Below, piece by piece: positions 1-8,583 of a stretch of 64,000 nucleotides of DNA. A program made the position numbers and the translations under genes. This stretch comes from Kibdelosporangium philippinense. GTDB taxonomy: Bacteria; Actinomycetota; Actinomycetes; Mycobacteriales; Pseudonocardiaceae. The notes beneath the pieces are model-generated. The model ran no database searches and had not been told where the DNA came from. It saw only the letters and a program-made list of their open reading frames with translations. The first letter of the stretch is position 1, and each line of letters begins with the position of its first letter. The stretch spans positions 1,406,501-1,470,500 of the forward strand of contig NZ_JAJVCN010000004.1 in assembly GCF_021390435.2 (NCBI RefSeq), written 5' to 3'.

Positions 1-56
1 TGGCGATACGATATGTTTCCCACGGCAGGACGTGTGAACATGGAAGGGAGCGGCTG

Positions 57-1925
57 GTGTCGAACGAGGCTGCCGTCACGGCCGCGGACATCGCCAGGCT
101 GGCCGGAGTCGGCCGGGCGGCGGTGAGCAACTGGCGCCGCCGGTACGAAGACTTTCCCGCGCCCGTCGGCGGCACCCCGAACAGCCCGCTGTTCACCCTC
201 GCCGAGGTCGAGCGCTGGCTACGTGACCAGGGCAAACTCCAAGCGGTCTCGCCGTGGGAGCGGCTGTGGCAGCTGCTGGAGGCCCATCGCGGCGACCAGG
301 AACCTGCCGACGTGCTCGCCGCGATCGGTGCCTTCCTGCTGCGCCGATCCGACGGCGACCCGGTCGCCCCGGCGCTGCTGAAAGAGGTCGCGACGCTGGC
401 CAACGAGCATGGCCCCGTCGTCACGGCCGAGGCGCTGTGGGAACGGTTCGTGCAGGCCAACGCCCGGTGGATGGCCGTGACCTCGCCGGACATGGCCCGG
501 CTGATCGCTGATCTGGTCGGCCTGTCCAACGGGACCGTTCTCGACCCGGCCTGCGGCGCCGGGACCCTGCTGGCCGCGGTCGCGGGCCGGACGGGCGGGC
601 CGGTGCACTGTGTCGGCCAGGAAATCGACCCGGGACTGGCGGCACTGGCCGAGGTCCGGCTGGCCTTGCGCGGTGTGCACGTCGAGATCAAAGCGGCCGA
701 TTCCCTGCTGCACGACGCCTATCACGGCAGGCTTGTTGACGCGGTCGTCTGCGACCCGCCGGTCGGTGAGCGGCAGTGGGGACACGAGGAACTCCTGCAC
801 GACGAGCGCTGGGAGTACGGCATCCCGCCGCGCATGGAGTCCGAACTGGCCTGGGTGCAACACGCGTTGGCGCACGTCAAACCAGGCGGGCTCGTCGCGA
901 TGCTGATGCCACCGTCCGTGGCTGCCCGACGCTCAGGCCGTCGGATCCGCGCGGAGTTGTTGCGGCGCGGCGCCTTGCGGGCCGTGATGGCGCTGCCCGG
1001 ACCTGTCCACCTGTGGATAATGCGTCGGCCCGCACAACCCGCCGATCCACAAATGCTCGTTCTCGAAGCGACGACCTTGGAGTGGGACGAGGCCGCAGCG
1101 CGTGCGATCGTCGCGTGGCGCGAGTTCGACGCCCCAGACAGGACGGCTGAGGACGAACCAGGTGTGTCACGCCTGATCCCCGTACTCGATCTGCTTGGCG
1201 AGGAAGTGGACCTGACCCCGGCCCGCAACCTGCCTATCTCCTCAGCACCGGACACGGCCGAGAAACTGCTCGCCAAGCACCGTGAACTGGGCATTCGGCT
1301 GAGCGGGCTGGCGCCGTTGCTGCCAACGCTCGACTGGACCGGACGCGGCCAGCAGCACCGGGTGATGATCACGGTCGCCGAGTTGATGAAGACCGGAGCG
1401 TTGGCGCTGTACAACTCCGACGCGCCCGCGACACCCAGTGGCGACGCGGTCCCGTTGCTCGATCTGTCCGATGTGGTCGCCGACCGGCCGGCGTCACGAC
1501 GGATTTCCCGTGATCTCGCTGCATCCGCTGTCCGCGTGCAGCCAGGCGATGTCGTCATGCCGACTGCTGGACAGAAGCTGGTCGCACGGGTTGTGAACGA
1601 CACGGGTGCTGTGCTCGGCCGGGGGCTGTGTCTGTTGCGGCCCAACCCTGACGTGCTCGATCCGTGGTTCCTCGCCGGGTTCCTCAACGGGTCGGCGAAC
1701 TCCCGGCAGGCGGGCACCCACCTGTCCGCGGCCGCTCGGCTGGACGTGCGACGATGTGAGGTCCCGAGAATGCCACTGGCCGATCAGCGTGGGTATGCGG
1801 CAGTCTTCTCGGCACTGGGGACGTTCGCGACCGCCGTCGGCCGGGCCGGAGCGCTTGCCGAGCAGGTCATCCAGGCAACCGTGGACGGACTTGTCGACGG
1901 ATTGGTGACGCCCGAGAGGAACTGA
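57..1925 (+). CDS. HsdM/HsdS-like N-6 adenine DNA methylase with N-terminal HTH
   Basis: Predicted SAM-dependent DNA adenine methyltransferase of 622 residues. A MerR/excisionase-like HTH is visible at about residues 9-30 (DIARLAGVGRAAVSNWRRRY). The SAM motif I is DPACGAGT at 163-170. The catalytic motif IV reads DPPV at 233-236, where type I enzymes usually have NPPF/Y, so the aromatic residue expected to stack on the flipped adenine is absent. Residues about 430-610 look like a type I specificity (target-recognition) domain, giving an M-S fusion layout. GTG start is preceded by GGAAGGGAG at 42-50. It ends 4 bases before the kinase gene, so the two are probably co-translated. No restriction subunit is next to it. 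Known: solitary methylases of this build occur in actinobacteria. Inferred: modification or regulatory role; activity is uncertain because of motif IV. Confidence 0.85.
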   Translation: MSNEAAVTAADIARLAGVGRAAVSNWRRRYEDFPAPVGGTPNSPLFTLAEVERWLRDQGKLQAVSPWERLWQLLEAHRGDQEPADVLAAIGAFLLRRSDGDPVAPALLKEVATLANEHGPVVTAEALWERFVQANARWMAVTSPDMARLIADLVGLSNGTVLDPACGAGTLLAAVAGRTGGPVHCVGQEIDPGLAALAEVRLALRGVHVEIKAADSLLHDAYHGRLVDAVVCDPPVGERQWGHEELLHDERWEYGIPPRMESELAWVQHALAHVKPGGLVAMLMPPSVAARRSGRRIRAELLRRGALRAVMALPGPVHLWIMRRPAQPADPQMLVLEATTLEWDEAAARAIVAWREFDAPDRTAEDEPGVSRLIPVLDLLGEEVDLTPARNLPISSAPDTAEKLLAKHRELGIRLSGLAPLLPTLDWTGRGQQHRVMITVAELMKTGALALYNSDAPATPSGDAVPLLDLSDVVADRPASRRISRDLAASAVRVQPGDVVMPTAGQKLVARVVNDTGAVLGRGLCLLRPNPDVLDPWFLAGFLNGSANSRQAGTHLSAAARLDVRRCEVPRMPLADQRGYAAVFSALGTFATAVGRAGALAEQVIQATVDGLVDGLVTPERN

Positions 1926-1929
1926 AGCA

Positions 1930-3393
1930 GTGCATCGCGTTGTCGGTGATCGCTACGAGCTCGTCCGGCCGCTCGGTCGCGGCGGGATGGGCGAGGTGTG
2001 GCTCGGCCGTGACTACCGGCTGGACCGGGACGTCGCGGTCAAACTGCTGCGCCCCAACACCTTGCCTGCCGGTGCCGACGTCGAGGCGTTGATCCAGCGG
2101 TTCAACAGGGAAGCGCGGCTGACCGCGAAACTCGAGAACTCCGGCGTGCCGGCGGTCTACGACACCGGCAAGGACGAGGACGACCTCTACCTGGTGATGC
2201 AGCTGATCCCTGGTGCCGATTTGTCGGACTTCCAGGCCGAGAACGAGCCGGTGCCGGTGTCATGGGTGGCGGCGATCGGCGCGCAGATCGCCTCGGTGCT
2301 GGCCGCAGCGCACGCGGTCGGGCTCGTGCACCGGGATCTGAAGCCGCGCAACGTGATGATCACCGACACCGGTGAGGTGAAGGTGCTCGACTTCGGCATC
2401 GCGGTCCTGCGTGACGTCGACATGACCAGGATTACCCGCACGGCCGAGACGGTCGGGACACCGGCGTACATGGCGCCGGAACAGGCGATGCACGGGCAAA
2501 CCAGCCCCAGCAGCGACCTGTACTCGCTCGGTTGCGTGCTCTACGAGCTGGTGACCGGACAGTACGTGTTCGACGCCCACACGGCGTTAGCGATGATGCA
2601 CAGGCATTTCAACGACACCCCCGAGCCGGTGCAGTCGCTGCGCCCGGACGTCGATCCGCGCCTTGCTGACGTGATCGCCCGACTGCTCGCCAAACAACCG
2701 GACCAGCGGCCAGCCTCGGCCAACGAGGTGTACGACGTCCTGTTACCCATGGTCTCCGGGCCGCTCAACGGGTCGTTGATCCCGATGGACCCGTCCCGTC
2801 CGTTCCGTGACCACTTGGCAGCGCCCCGGCCGCCGTCCGGTCCTGTTACGCCCATGGACATGCCGACGGTTCCGGTCCTCCCGTCCTTCACCGCACCGGC
2901 GGGCACGCGGGTCACCCCGGTTCCGGCGGCGATCCGTGATTCCGTGCCACGACGGGTCGGCGAGTCGTTCATGCTCGCCGTCAGCGTGCTGCTGATGCTG
3001 GTTTACCTTCAGGACGCGGCGAACGGTAAGCCCGTGCCTGACGCCGCGTTCACGTTCTCGTTGCTCGGCGGCCTGCTCGCCATCGCACTGTGGATGCGCA
3101 AACGGCGGCTGCAGCTTCGTTTCCCGTGGTCACTGGCGCCGTTTGGCAAGCGGGTGCTTGGGCCGCGGCGGTCCAATCTCGCGGAGAAGATCCTCGAACG
3201 GACCCTGTTCGTGATCGGCGGGATGCTCTGGGCAGGCTTCTTCGGCGAGTTGATCGCCGGCATCGTCAAAGGCCATCCGTTCATGTACATCGAATCGCCC
3301 CTTCTCGCGGCGGGGATCTGCATGGTGTTCTTCGCACCTGCGTTGCTGATGCGGCAACGTCGGCTGGGTAAGCCTTACCCCTGGATCTGGTAG
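1930..3393 (+). CDS. Membrane-anchored serine/threonine protein kinase (PknB-like)
   Basis: Hanks-type protein kinase of 487 residues. Visible motifs are the glycine loop GRGGMGEVW near residue 17, the ATP lysine in VAVKLL, the catalytic loop HRDLKPRNVMI, DFGIA and the activation segment end GTPAYMAPEQ. All key residues are present, so it should be active. A Pro-rich linker (about residues 280-335) leads to a C-terminal block of about four hydrophobic segments, such as ESFMLAVSVLLMLVYLQ and LFVIGGMLWAGFFGELIAG. There is no PASTA domain. GTG start lies 4 bases after the methylase stop with GAGAGGA as ribosome site, so the methylase-kinase pair is one transcription unit. Its 3' end overlaps the opposing methyltransferase pseudogene by 19 bases. 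Confidence 0.92.
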   Translation: MHRVVGDRYELVRPLGRGGMGEVWLGRDYRLDRDVAVKLLRPNTLPAGADVEALIQRFNREARLTAKLENSGVPAVYDTGKDEDDLYLVMQLIPGADLSDFQAENEPVPVSWVAAIGAQIASVLAAAHAVGLVHRDLKPRNVMITDTGEVKVLDFGIAVLRDVDMTRITRTAETVGTPAYMAPEQAMHGQTSPSSDLYSLGCVLYELVTGQYVFDAHTALAMMHRHFNDTPEPVQSLRPDVDPRLADVIARLLAKQPDQRPASANEVYDVLLPMVSGPLNGSLIPMDPSRPFRDHLAAPRPPSGPVTPMDMPTVPVLPSFTAPAGTRVTPVPAAIRDSVPRRVGESFMLAVSVLLMLVYLQDAANGKPVPDAAFTFSLLGGLLAIALWMRKRRLQLRFPWSLAPFGKRVLGPRRSNLAEKILERTLFVIGGMLWAGFFGELIAGIVKGHPFMYIESPLLAAGICMVFFAPALLMRQRRLGKPYPWIW

Positions 3394-4013
3394 TAGGAGC
3401 GGACGGCGGGCTGGCCGGTGTAGTTGGGGCCCGCGTTCTTGTCTGCTCCCAAGTACTTCCATTCGAACGGTGTGGTTTCCGGGCCGCGCTTGCGGATTCG
3501 TTTCGTTCTCGCGTCGTACGTGAAGCCCGCGGCTTTCAGCGCTGGCATCAGGTTCACCGGTTTTCCGTTGTGGTCACGGATGGAAGCGGCCTCGAAGTTG
3601 GCCACCAATAGGCCGTCCGGTTTCAGCCACTTGGCCATCCTGGTGATGGCGCTCAGCTTGTCGCCTAGGTAATGCAGACCGTGCACGCACGTGATGAGGT
3701 CGTACTCCTCTTGTGGCGTCTAGATTTCCAGCGGTGCCTCGACCAGGGTGAGGTTGCTTGCCGGTGTGGTGGTGAACTGCCCGGCCAAGTCCACGCCGGT
3801 GATTCTGGCTTCCGGCAACAGGACCGCCGCCTCGTTCAGCGCCTTCCCGCTGCCGCAGCAGAGATCCAGCCACGCCTTCGGGTTCTGTTCGAGGACGTCC
3901 AATGCCAGCGCCGAAGAGTAGCTGTCCCTGCCTTTCAACGGCCGGGTCCGATTCATTGCCCGGTTGGCCACGACATCGGATCGGAGCAGCTCATCCTGCT
4001 GCGTCAGCCGCAT
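3375..4013 (-). pseudogene. Class I SAM-dependent methyltransferase interrupted by an in-frame amber codon
   Basis: The 639-base frame would encode about 212 residues. The N-terminal part has the SAM motif WLDLCCGSGKAL and VDLAGQF; the C-terminal part has DLITCVHGLHYLGDKL and LKPDGLLVANFE. A TAG at 3720-3722 (minus strand) breaks the frame after APLEI, and the same frame continues directly with TPQEEYDLITC, so only one codon is wrong; TGG to TAG (Trp) is the simplest change. It starts 4 bases after the stop of the MocR gene, so the two form an operon. Likely a methyltransferase of small-molecule type; substrate unknown. Could be a real nonsense mutation or a base-call error. Nothing in the window suggests amber suppression. 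Confidence 0.85.
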
Positions 4014-4017
4014 GGCC

Positions 4018-5379
4018 TCATTCTCGCAGCTCGCGCAGCGTGTTCAGCAGGGCCTCAAGCGCCCCGCCGAAGGCGTTCCTGGACGGCGCGCCGTACCCGA
4101 CCAGCAAGCCATACTGCTTGTCTCCCATGGACATCTGGCTCACGGTCTCGATGGCAAGGGAGTGCCTGCGAGACACCGTCCGCACGTCAGCCTCGGCTGC
4201 CTCCGACAACGGCAACGTCAAATGCAAACCGGCGGAAATCCCCTGCGGGATAAGGTGTTTCGGCAGGGCGGCGACAACCCGGTCGCGGCGGGAACGGTAC
4301 TCGATCCGGCTCTTGCGCACATGACGGTCGTACGCCCCGGTACTGATCATGTCGGCGAGGATCAGCTGATCCAGCAACGACGGTTGTGCCCCGCTTGTTT
4401 CCAGCGCCGCGATCACCGGATCAACGAGCGATCGCGGCAACACCATCCACCCGATCCGCAGCGAAGGCGCCAGCGTTTTGCTTGCCGTGCCCGCGTAGAT
4501 CACGCGTTCCGGGGCCAATGCCTGCAGAGCCCCGACTTGGTGACGGTCGTACCGGAATTCGCCGTCATAGTCGTCTTCCACGATCACGGCACCGGTCTCG
4601 GTCAGCTTGGCCCGCCGATCCGGCGCCAGCGTCACACCAATCGGCGATTGATGCGCCGGAGTGACCACGACAGCAGGACTTGTCAGCTCGGACACCCGCA
4701 TTCCGTTGCCGTCCACCGGAACACCGACGATCTTCTGCCCGGTCGCACCGGCCAGATCCCGGAACCGCCAGAACGACGGATCCTCGAACGCCATCTCCTT
4801 GATCCCGATACTCCGCAGCGCGGTCCCAAGGATGGTCATCGCGTGCGAGAAGCCCGAGCAGACCACGATTCGTGCCGGATCCGCCAGCACGCCACGGCTT
4901 CGGGCCAGATACGCCGACAAAGTGGCGCGCAGCACCGAAGATCCGCGCGGTTCACCCCAGCCGAACGTCTCGTTGTGCGTGTGCTGCAGGACTCGCTTCG
5001 TCGACGCCAGCCACAGATCGCGGGGAAACAGCGCGGCATCCGGCCGGCCGGCCATCAGGTTCCACCGCATCGCGGGTTCACGCGGTGTGGTCGGACGCGG
5101 CTGCGTCAACGGTTGCGCGCCCGCCGTGGCGACTCGCGTCGGCGCTCCCTGGCTGGTCTGCAGGTAGCCCTCGGCCGCCAGGTCCGAGTAGACGCGAGTG
5201 ACCGTTCCCCGCGCCACGCCCAGGTCATGGGCCAAGGCCCGGGTCGACGGAACGACCGCTCCCGCCTTCCAGCGGCCGTCTCTGATCGCCTGACGGACGG
5301 CTTTCGCGAGCCCCTGCCTGCCGAGCCCTGGTGTCCAATCCAGGTGAACGTCGAGCGAACTGGACCACTCATCTGTCAC
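4018..5379 (-). CDS. MocR-type GntR/aminotransferase-fold transcriptional regulator
   Basis: 453 residues from the GTG at 5379; the open frame extends further upstream but would run into the divergent subtilase gene, and MocR proteins are normally about 450-480 residues. An N-terminal GntR winged helix is visible (SLDVHLDWTPGLGRQGLAKA, then STRALAHDLGVARGTVTRVY). It is followed by a class I aminotransferase-like domain with the PLP lysine region AGTASKTLAPSLRIGW and VEDDYDGEFRYDR. Known: MocR proteins sense PLP or amino-compound ligands and often control a divergent gene. Here the divergent gene is the subtilase and the downstream partner is the broken methyltransferase. An imperfect inverted repeat CATGTGGT-N12-ACCACGTG at 5413-5440 in the divergent gap is a possible site. 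Confidence 0.92.
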   Translation of the reverse strand: MTDEWSSSLDVHLDWTPGLGRQGLAKAVRQAIRDGRWKAGAVVPSTRALAHDLGVARGTVTRVYSDLAAEGYLQTSQGAPTRVATAGAQPLTQPRPTTPREPAMRWNLMAGRPDAALFPRDLWLASTKRVLQHTHNETFGWGEPRGSSVLRATLSAYLARSRGVLADPARIVVCSGFSHAMTILGTALRSIGIKEMAFEDPSFWRFRDLAGATGQKIVGVPVDGNGMRVSELTSPAVVVTPAHQSPIGVTLAPDRRAKLTETGAVIVEDDYDGEFRYDRHQVGALQALAPERVIYAGTASKTLAPSLRIGWMVLPRSLVDPVIAALETSGAQPSLLDQLILADMISTGAYDRHVRKSRIEYRSRRDRVVAALPKHLIPQGISAGLHLTLPLSEAAEADVRTVSRRHSLAIETVSQMSMGDKQYGLLVGYGAPSRNAFGGALEALLNTLRELRE

Positions 5380-5457
5380 GGAAAAACATCCTACCTGTGG
5401 ACAAGTGGGAATCATGTGGTAATTGGCAAATGACCACGTGGCCGGTCTGAACCGGTA

Positions 5458-8400
5458 ATGAAGTACTCGATGAAGACTTACTTGAGCCGCGTGGTGATCG
5501 GTGCACTGGTCGCGGCATCCCTGTTCAGTACCGAGGCACATGCCGCCGAGCCAACGGAACCCGGCTACGGCATCACCCTCGTCACCGGAGACAAAGTCGT
5601 TCTTGGCGGCGCGGGCGGCGCGACCATCCGGCCTGCCAAGGGGCGTGAGCGAATCCAGTTCCTCACGCAGCGGGACACGCGAGGCGATACGCACGTCACG
5701 CCGGTAGACGCGTTGAGCGGCCTGCGATCGGGGCAGCTGGACCCGCGGCTGTTCAACGTCAGCCAGCTGATGAAGCACGGCTTCGGCGATGCGACACGGC
5801 CGGACATTCCGCTGATCGTCACCGGAACGCCTGGCGTGCGGTCGTTGCCGAGCGTCAACGCCACCGCGATCAAGGTCGCCAAGAACACCGGCTTCTGGAA
5901 CTCGCGCCATGCCGCGCGGATCTGGCTAGACGGCCCGGTCAAAGCCATGCTGGACAAGAGCGTGCCGCAGATCGGCGCCCCGGTGGCGTGGCAGGCCGGA
6001 CTCACCGGCAAGGACACCAAGGTCGCCGTGCTGGACACCGGAATCGACCATGAGCACCCCGACTTGCTCGACGCTGTGGTCGAGGCCAAGGACTTCACCG
6101 GCAGCGCGTCCGGGACGCAGGACAAGCACGGCCACGGCACGCATGTGGCATCGACCGTGACGGGCAAGAACGACAAGTACACCGGTGTCGCGCCGGATGC
6201 GAAGCTCGTCATTGGCAAGGTCCTCAATGACCGCGGCAGCGGCACCGAGTCCGGCGTGATCGCTGGAATGGAGTGGGCCGCGAACAGTGGCGCGCGCGTG
6301 ATCAACATGAGCCTGGGCAGCGAGATGCCCAGTGACGGCACGGATGTGGTGTCGCAGGCGGTCAACACGTTGACCGCGCAGTCTGGCGCGCTGTTCGTGA
6401 TCGCGGCTGGCAACAACGGCGACCTTGTCGGGTCACCGGCCGCCGCGGATGCCGCGTTGACCGTCGGTGCGGTGGATTCGAAGGACGCGCTGGCCGATTT
6501 CTCCAGCATTGGCCCGCGCTTCCAGGACAACGCCATCAAGCCGGACATCACCGCGCCCGGCGTGGACATCGTTGCAGCCAAGGCGAAGGGGAGCTTCCTG
6601 GCCGACCGGCTGCCCAACGTCGGCGAGCACCACCTGATGATGTCCGGGACGTCGATGGCGGCGCCGCATGTCGCTGGTGCGGCGGCGATCCTGGCCCAGC
6701 AGCACCCGGCATGGCAGGCCGCCGAGCTCAAGGCGGCGCTGATGAACAGTGCCAAGCCACAGCCTGGTGTGTCCATCTTCAAGCAGGGGGCTGGCCGGGT
6801 GGACGTGGCGCGGGCCGTGTCGCAGACCGTGTGGTCCGCGCCTGCCAGCGTCAGCAACGGGGTTGTGCGCTGGCCGCACACTGACGACAAGCCGATCACC
6901 AATGTGCTGACGTACAACAACTCTGGTGCTACGGACGTATCACTGACGTTCACTGTGGACGTCCGTGACCCTGCTGGGAAGGCCGCACCAGCGGGCATGT
7001 TCAAGGTCTCACCGGCCACTGTGGTCGTTCCCGCCGGTGGCCAGGCTCAAGCCTCGCTGGTGATCGACACGACCGTGACCGCTCCGGACGGCTTGTACAG
7101 CGGCCTTGTCACGGCAGGGGATCTGCGAACGCCGATCTCGGTCACGCGGGAACCGGAGAGCTACGACACGAAGCTGGAATTCGTCGGCTTCGACGGCAAG
7201 CCGACCCCGGACTACGCCCTGCGGATCATCTCGTTCAACAATCCGTACCAGTATCAACGGTATGACGCGTCCGGCAGCCTGACTGTCCGGTTGCCCAAGG
7301 GGAAGTACTTCCTCGAGGCGCAGCTTCGCCAGGCCGATCGGCCTTTGGTGGTGATGACCGAGCCGGGATTGGACGTCAGCAAGGACGTCAGCCTGAAGCT
7401 GGATGCCAGGGACGCCAAACCCGCTGGCCTTGCTCTTGATCGGACCGGACTGCGGTCGGCCGAGACGTTCGTCGAGCTGAGCAGCAAGATGGCGTGGGGC
7501 ACTGTGGACAGTGCGGTTCGGACGGAGTTCGGTGACGTGATCGTCCGGCCGTCCACGACTTCCGCTCATGGGGAGTTCCGGTACTCGGTCGGTGGCCGGT
7601 TCGCCGGAGAATCGTTGCTGTACAACGTTCGCGGTGATGCCAACGGCAAGGTTCCGGCTGATCCCGTTTTGAAGGTGCGGGACCGCGATCTGGTCAAGGT
7701 GAAGTCGGTCCATGGCGCCACTCGGCCGGGCACTTCTGGTGGCCGGGAGGGCCTTGTCACCAAGCCGCTTCCGTACACACTGGACGAGCTGTACTCGCCG
7801 GGAGTTGGCTGGCACGGCTCGTTCTCCGAGGTGGGCTCGGACGGCAACATCGTACAGAACATCTTCACCAGTGAGCCACGCAGTTTCACGCAGTCCACTG
7901 TGGAAAACTGGAACCACGGTGTGTTCGGTCCGGTCACACCGGTGAACTCGTTCCGGCCCGCCAGGTACGCCAGCCGGGCAGGCGACACGATGTTCTTCGG
8001 CATCCCGATGTACAGCGATTCCGGCGTGAACCGGGAAGGGTTCTCGGCCAACACGGGCACGACCGCGCTGTACCGCGACGAAGTGGAGATCGCCAAGCGT
8101 GCGGGCGCCGGTGGCGGGATCTTCGAGGTGCCGCCGGGCAAGGCGACCTACCGGCTACACGTCGAGTCCACTCGGGACCGGGCGCTGTCCAGCAAGATCG
8201 TCGCCGACTTCACCTTCGCGTCGGACACGACCTCGGCCTCGTCGCAGCAACCGTTGCCGCTGATGACTCTCCGGTTCACGCCATCACTCGACTCGCTGAG
8301 CCGGGCATCGCGGGTGTTGCCGACGATCGTGCCAGTGTCGGTGGGGCATAACACGAAGGCCGATGCACGGCCAACTCGTGTCGAGGTGTCGCACGACAAG

Positions 8401-8565
8401 GGCACGACTTGGCGGGCCGTGCCCCTGGTGTCGTTCGGTGGCAAGTGGTACACCGTGATCAGTCACCCACGGGACGCGGCTTCGGTGTCGTTGCGGGCCT
8501 CCGCACGCGACTCCGCGGGCAACTCGGTCAACCAGACCGTGATTGACGCGTTCGGTCTGAAGTAG
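5458..8565 (+). CDS. Secreted S8 family serine peptidase (subtilase)
   Basis: 1035-residue secreted protease. A Sec signal peptide is seen at the N-terminus (RVVIGALVAASLFSTEAHA, cleavage about residue 29). The subtilisin triad is complete: Asp in VAVLDTGIDHEHPDL (about 193), His in DKHGHGTHVAS (about 226) and Ser in SGTSMAAPHVAGAA (about 399); the oxyanion Asn is in VIAAGNNGD. About 150 residues lie between the signal peptide and the catalytic domain. The long C-terminal part, about residues 450-1035, looks like beta-rich domains of the kind seen in large Streptomyces subtilases. Two in-frame ATGs (5458, 5470) are possible starts; neither has a strong ribosome site. Divergent from the MocR gene. 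Role: extracellular protein degradation; substrate unknown. Confidence 0.95.
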   Translation: MKYSMKTYLSRVVIGALVAASLFSTEAHAAEPTEPGYGITLVTGDKVVLGGAGGATIRPAKGRERIQFLTQRDTRGDTHVTPVDALSGLRSGQLDPRLFNVSQLMKHGFGDATRPDIPLIVTGTPGVRSLPSVNATAIKVAKNTGFWNSRHAARIWLDGPVKAMLDKSVPQIGAPVAWQAGLTGKDTKVAVLDTGIDHEHPDLLDAVVEAKDFTGSASGTQDKHGHGTHVASTVTGKNDKYTGVAPDAKLVIGKVLNDRGSGTESGVIAGMEWAANSGARVINMSLGSEMPSDGTDVVSQAVNTLTAQSGALFVIAAGNNGDLVGSPAAADAALTVGAVDSKDALADFSSIGPRFQDNAIKPDITAPGVDIVAAKAKGSFLADRLPNVGEHHLMMSGTSMAAPHVAGAAAILAQQHPAWQAAELKAALMNSAKPQPGVSIFKQGAGRVDVARAVSQTVWSAPASVSNGVVRWPHTDDKPITNVLTYNNSGATDVSLTFTVDVRDPAGKAAPAGMFKVSPATVVVPAGGQAQASLVIDTTVTAPDGLYSGLVTAGDLRTPISVTREPESYDTKLEFVGFDGKPTPDYALRIISFNNPYQYQRYDASGSLTVRLPKGKYFLEAQLRQADRPLVVMTEPGLDVSKDVSLKLDARDAKPAGLALDRTGLRSAETFVELSSKMAWGTVDSAVRTEFGDVIVRPSTTSAHGEFRYSVGGRFAGESLLYNVRGDANGKVPADPVLKVRDRDLVKVKSVHGATRPGTSGGREGLVTKPLPYTLDELYSPGVGWHGSFSEVGSDGNIVQNIFTSEPRSFTQSTVENWNHGVFGPVTPVNSFRPARYASRAGDTMFFGIPMYSDSGVNREGFSANTGTTALYRDEVEIAKRAGAGGGIFEVPPGKATYRLHVESTRDRALSSKIVADFTFASDTTSASSQQPLPLMTLRFTPSLDSLSRASRVLPTIVPVSVGHNTKADARPTRVEVSHDKGTTWRAVPLVSFGGKWYTVISHPRDAASVSLRASARDSAGNSVNQTVIDAFGLK

Positions 8566-8583
8566 ACGATCAGGCTGTACTGA

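Noticed and set aside
3720..3722. Amber codon read as an amino acid (pyrrolysine or suppression)
   Set aside because: No pyrrolysine system is known in this type of organism and nothing in the window supports it; a Trp-to-stop change or base error is simpler.
5380..5910. N-terminal extension of the MocR protein to 630 residues
   Set aside because: It would overlap the subtilase gene by about 450 bases, and the conserved domain begins at the GTG at 5379.
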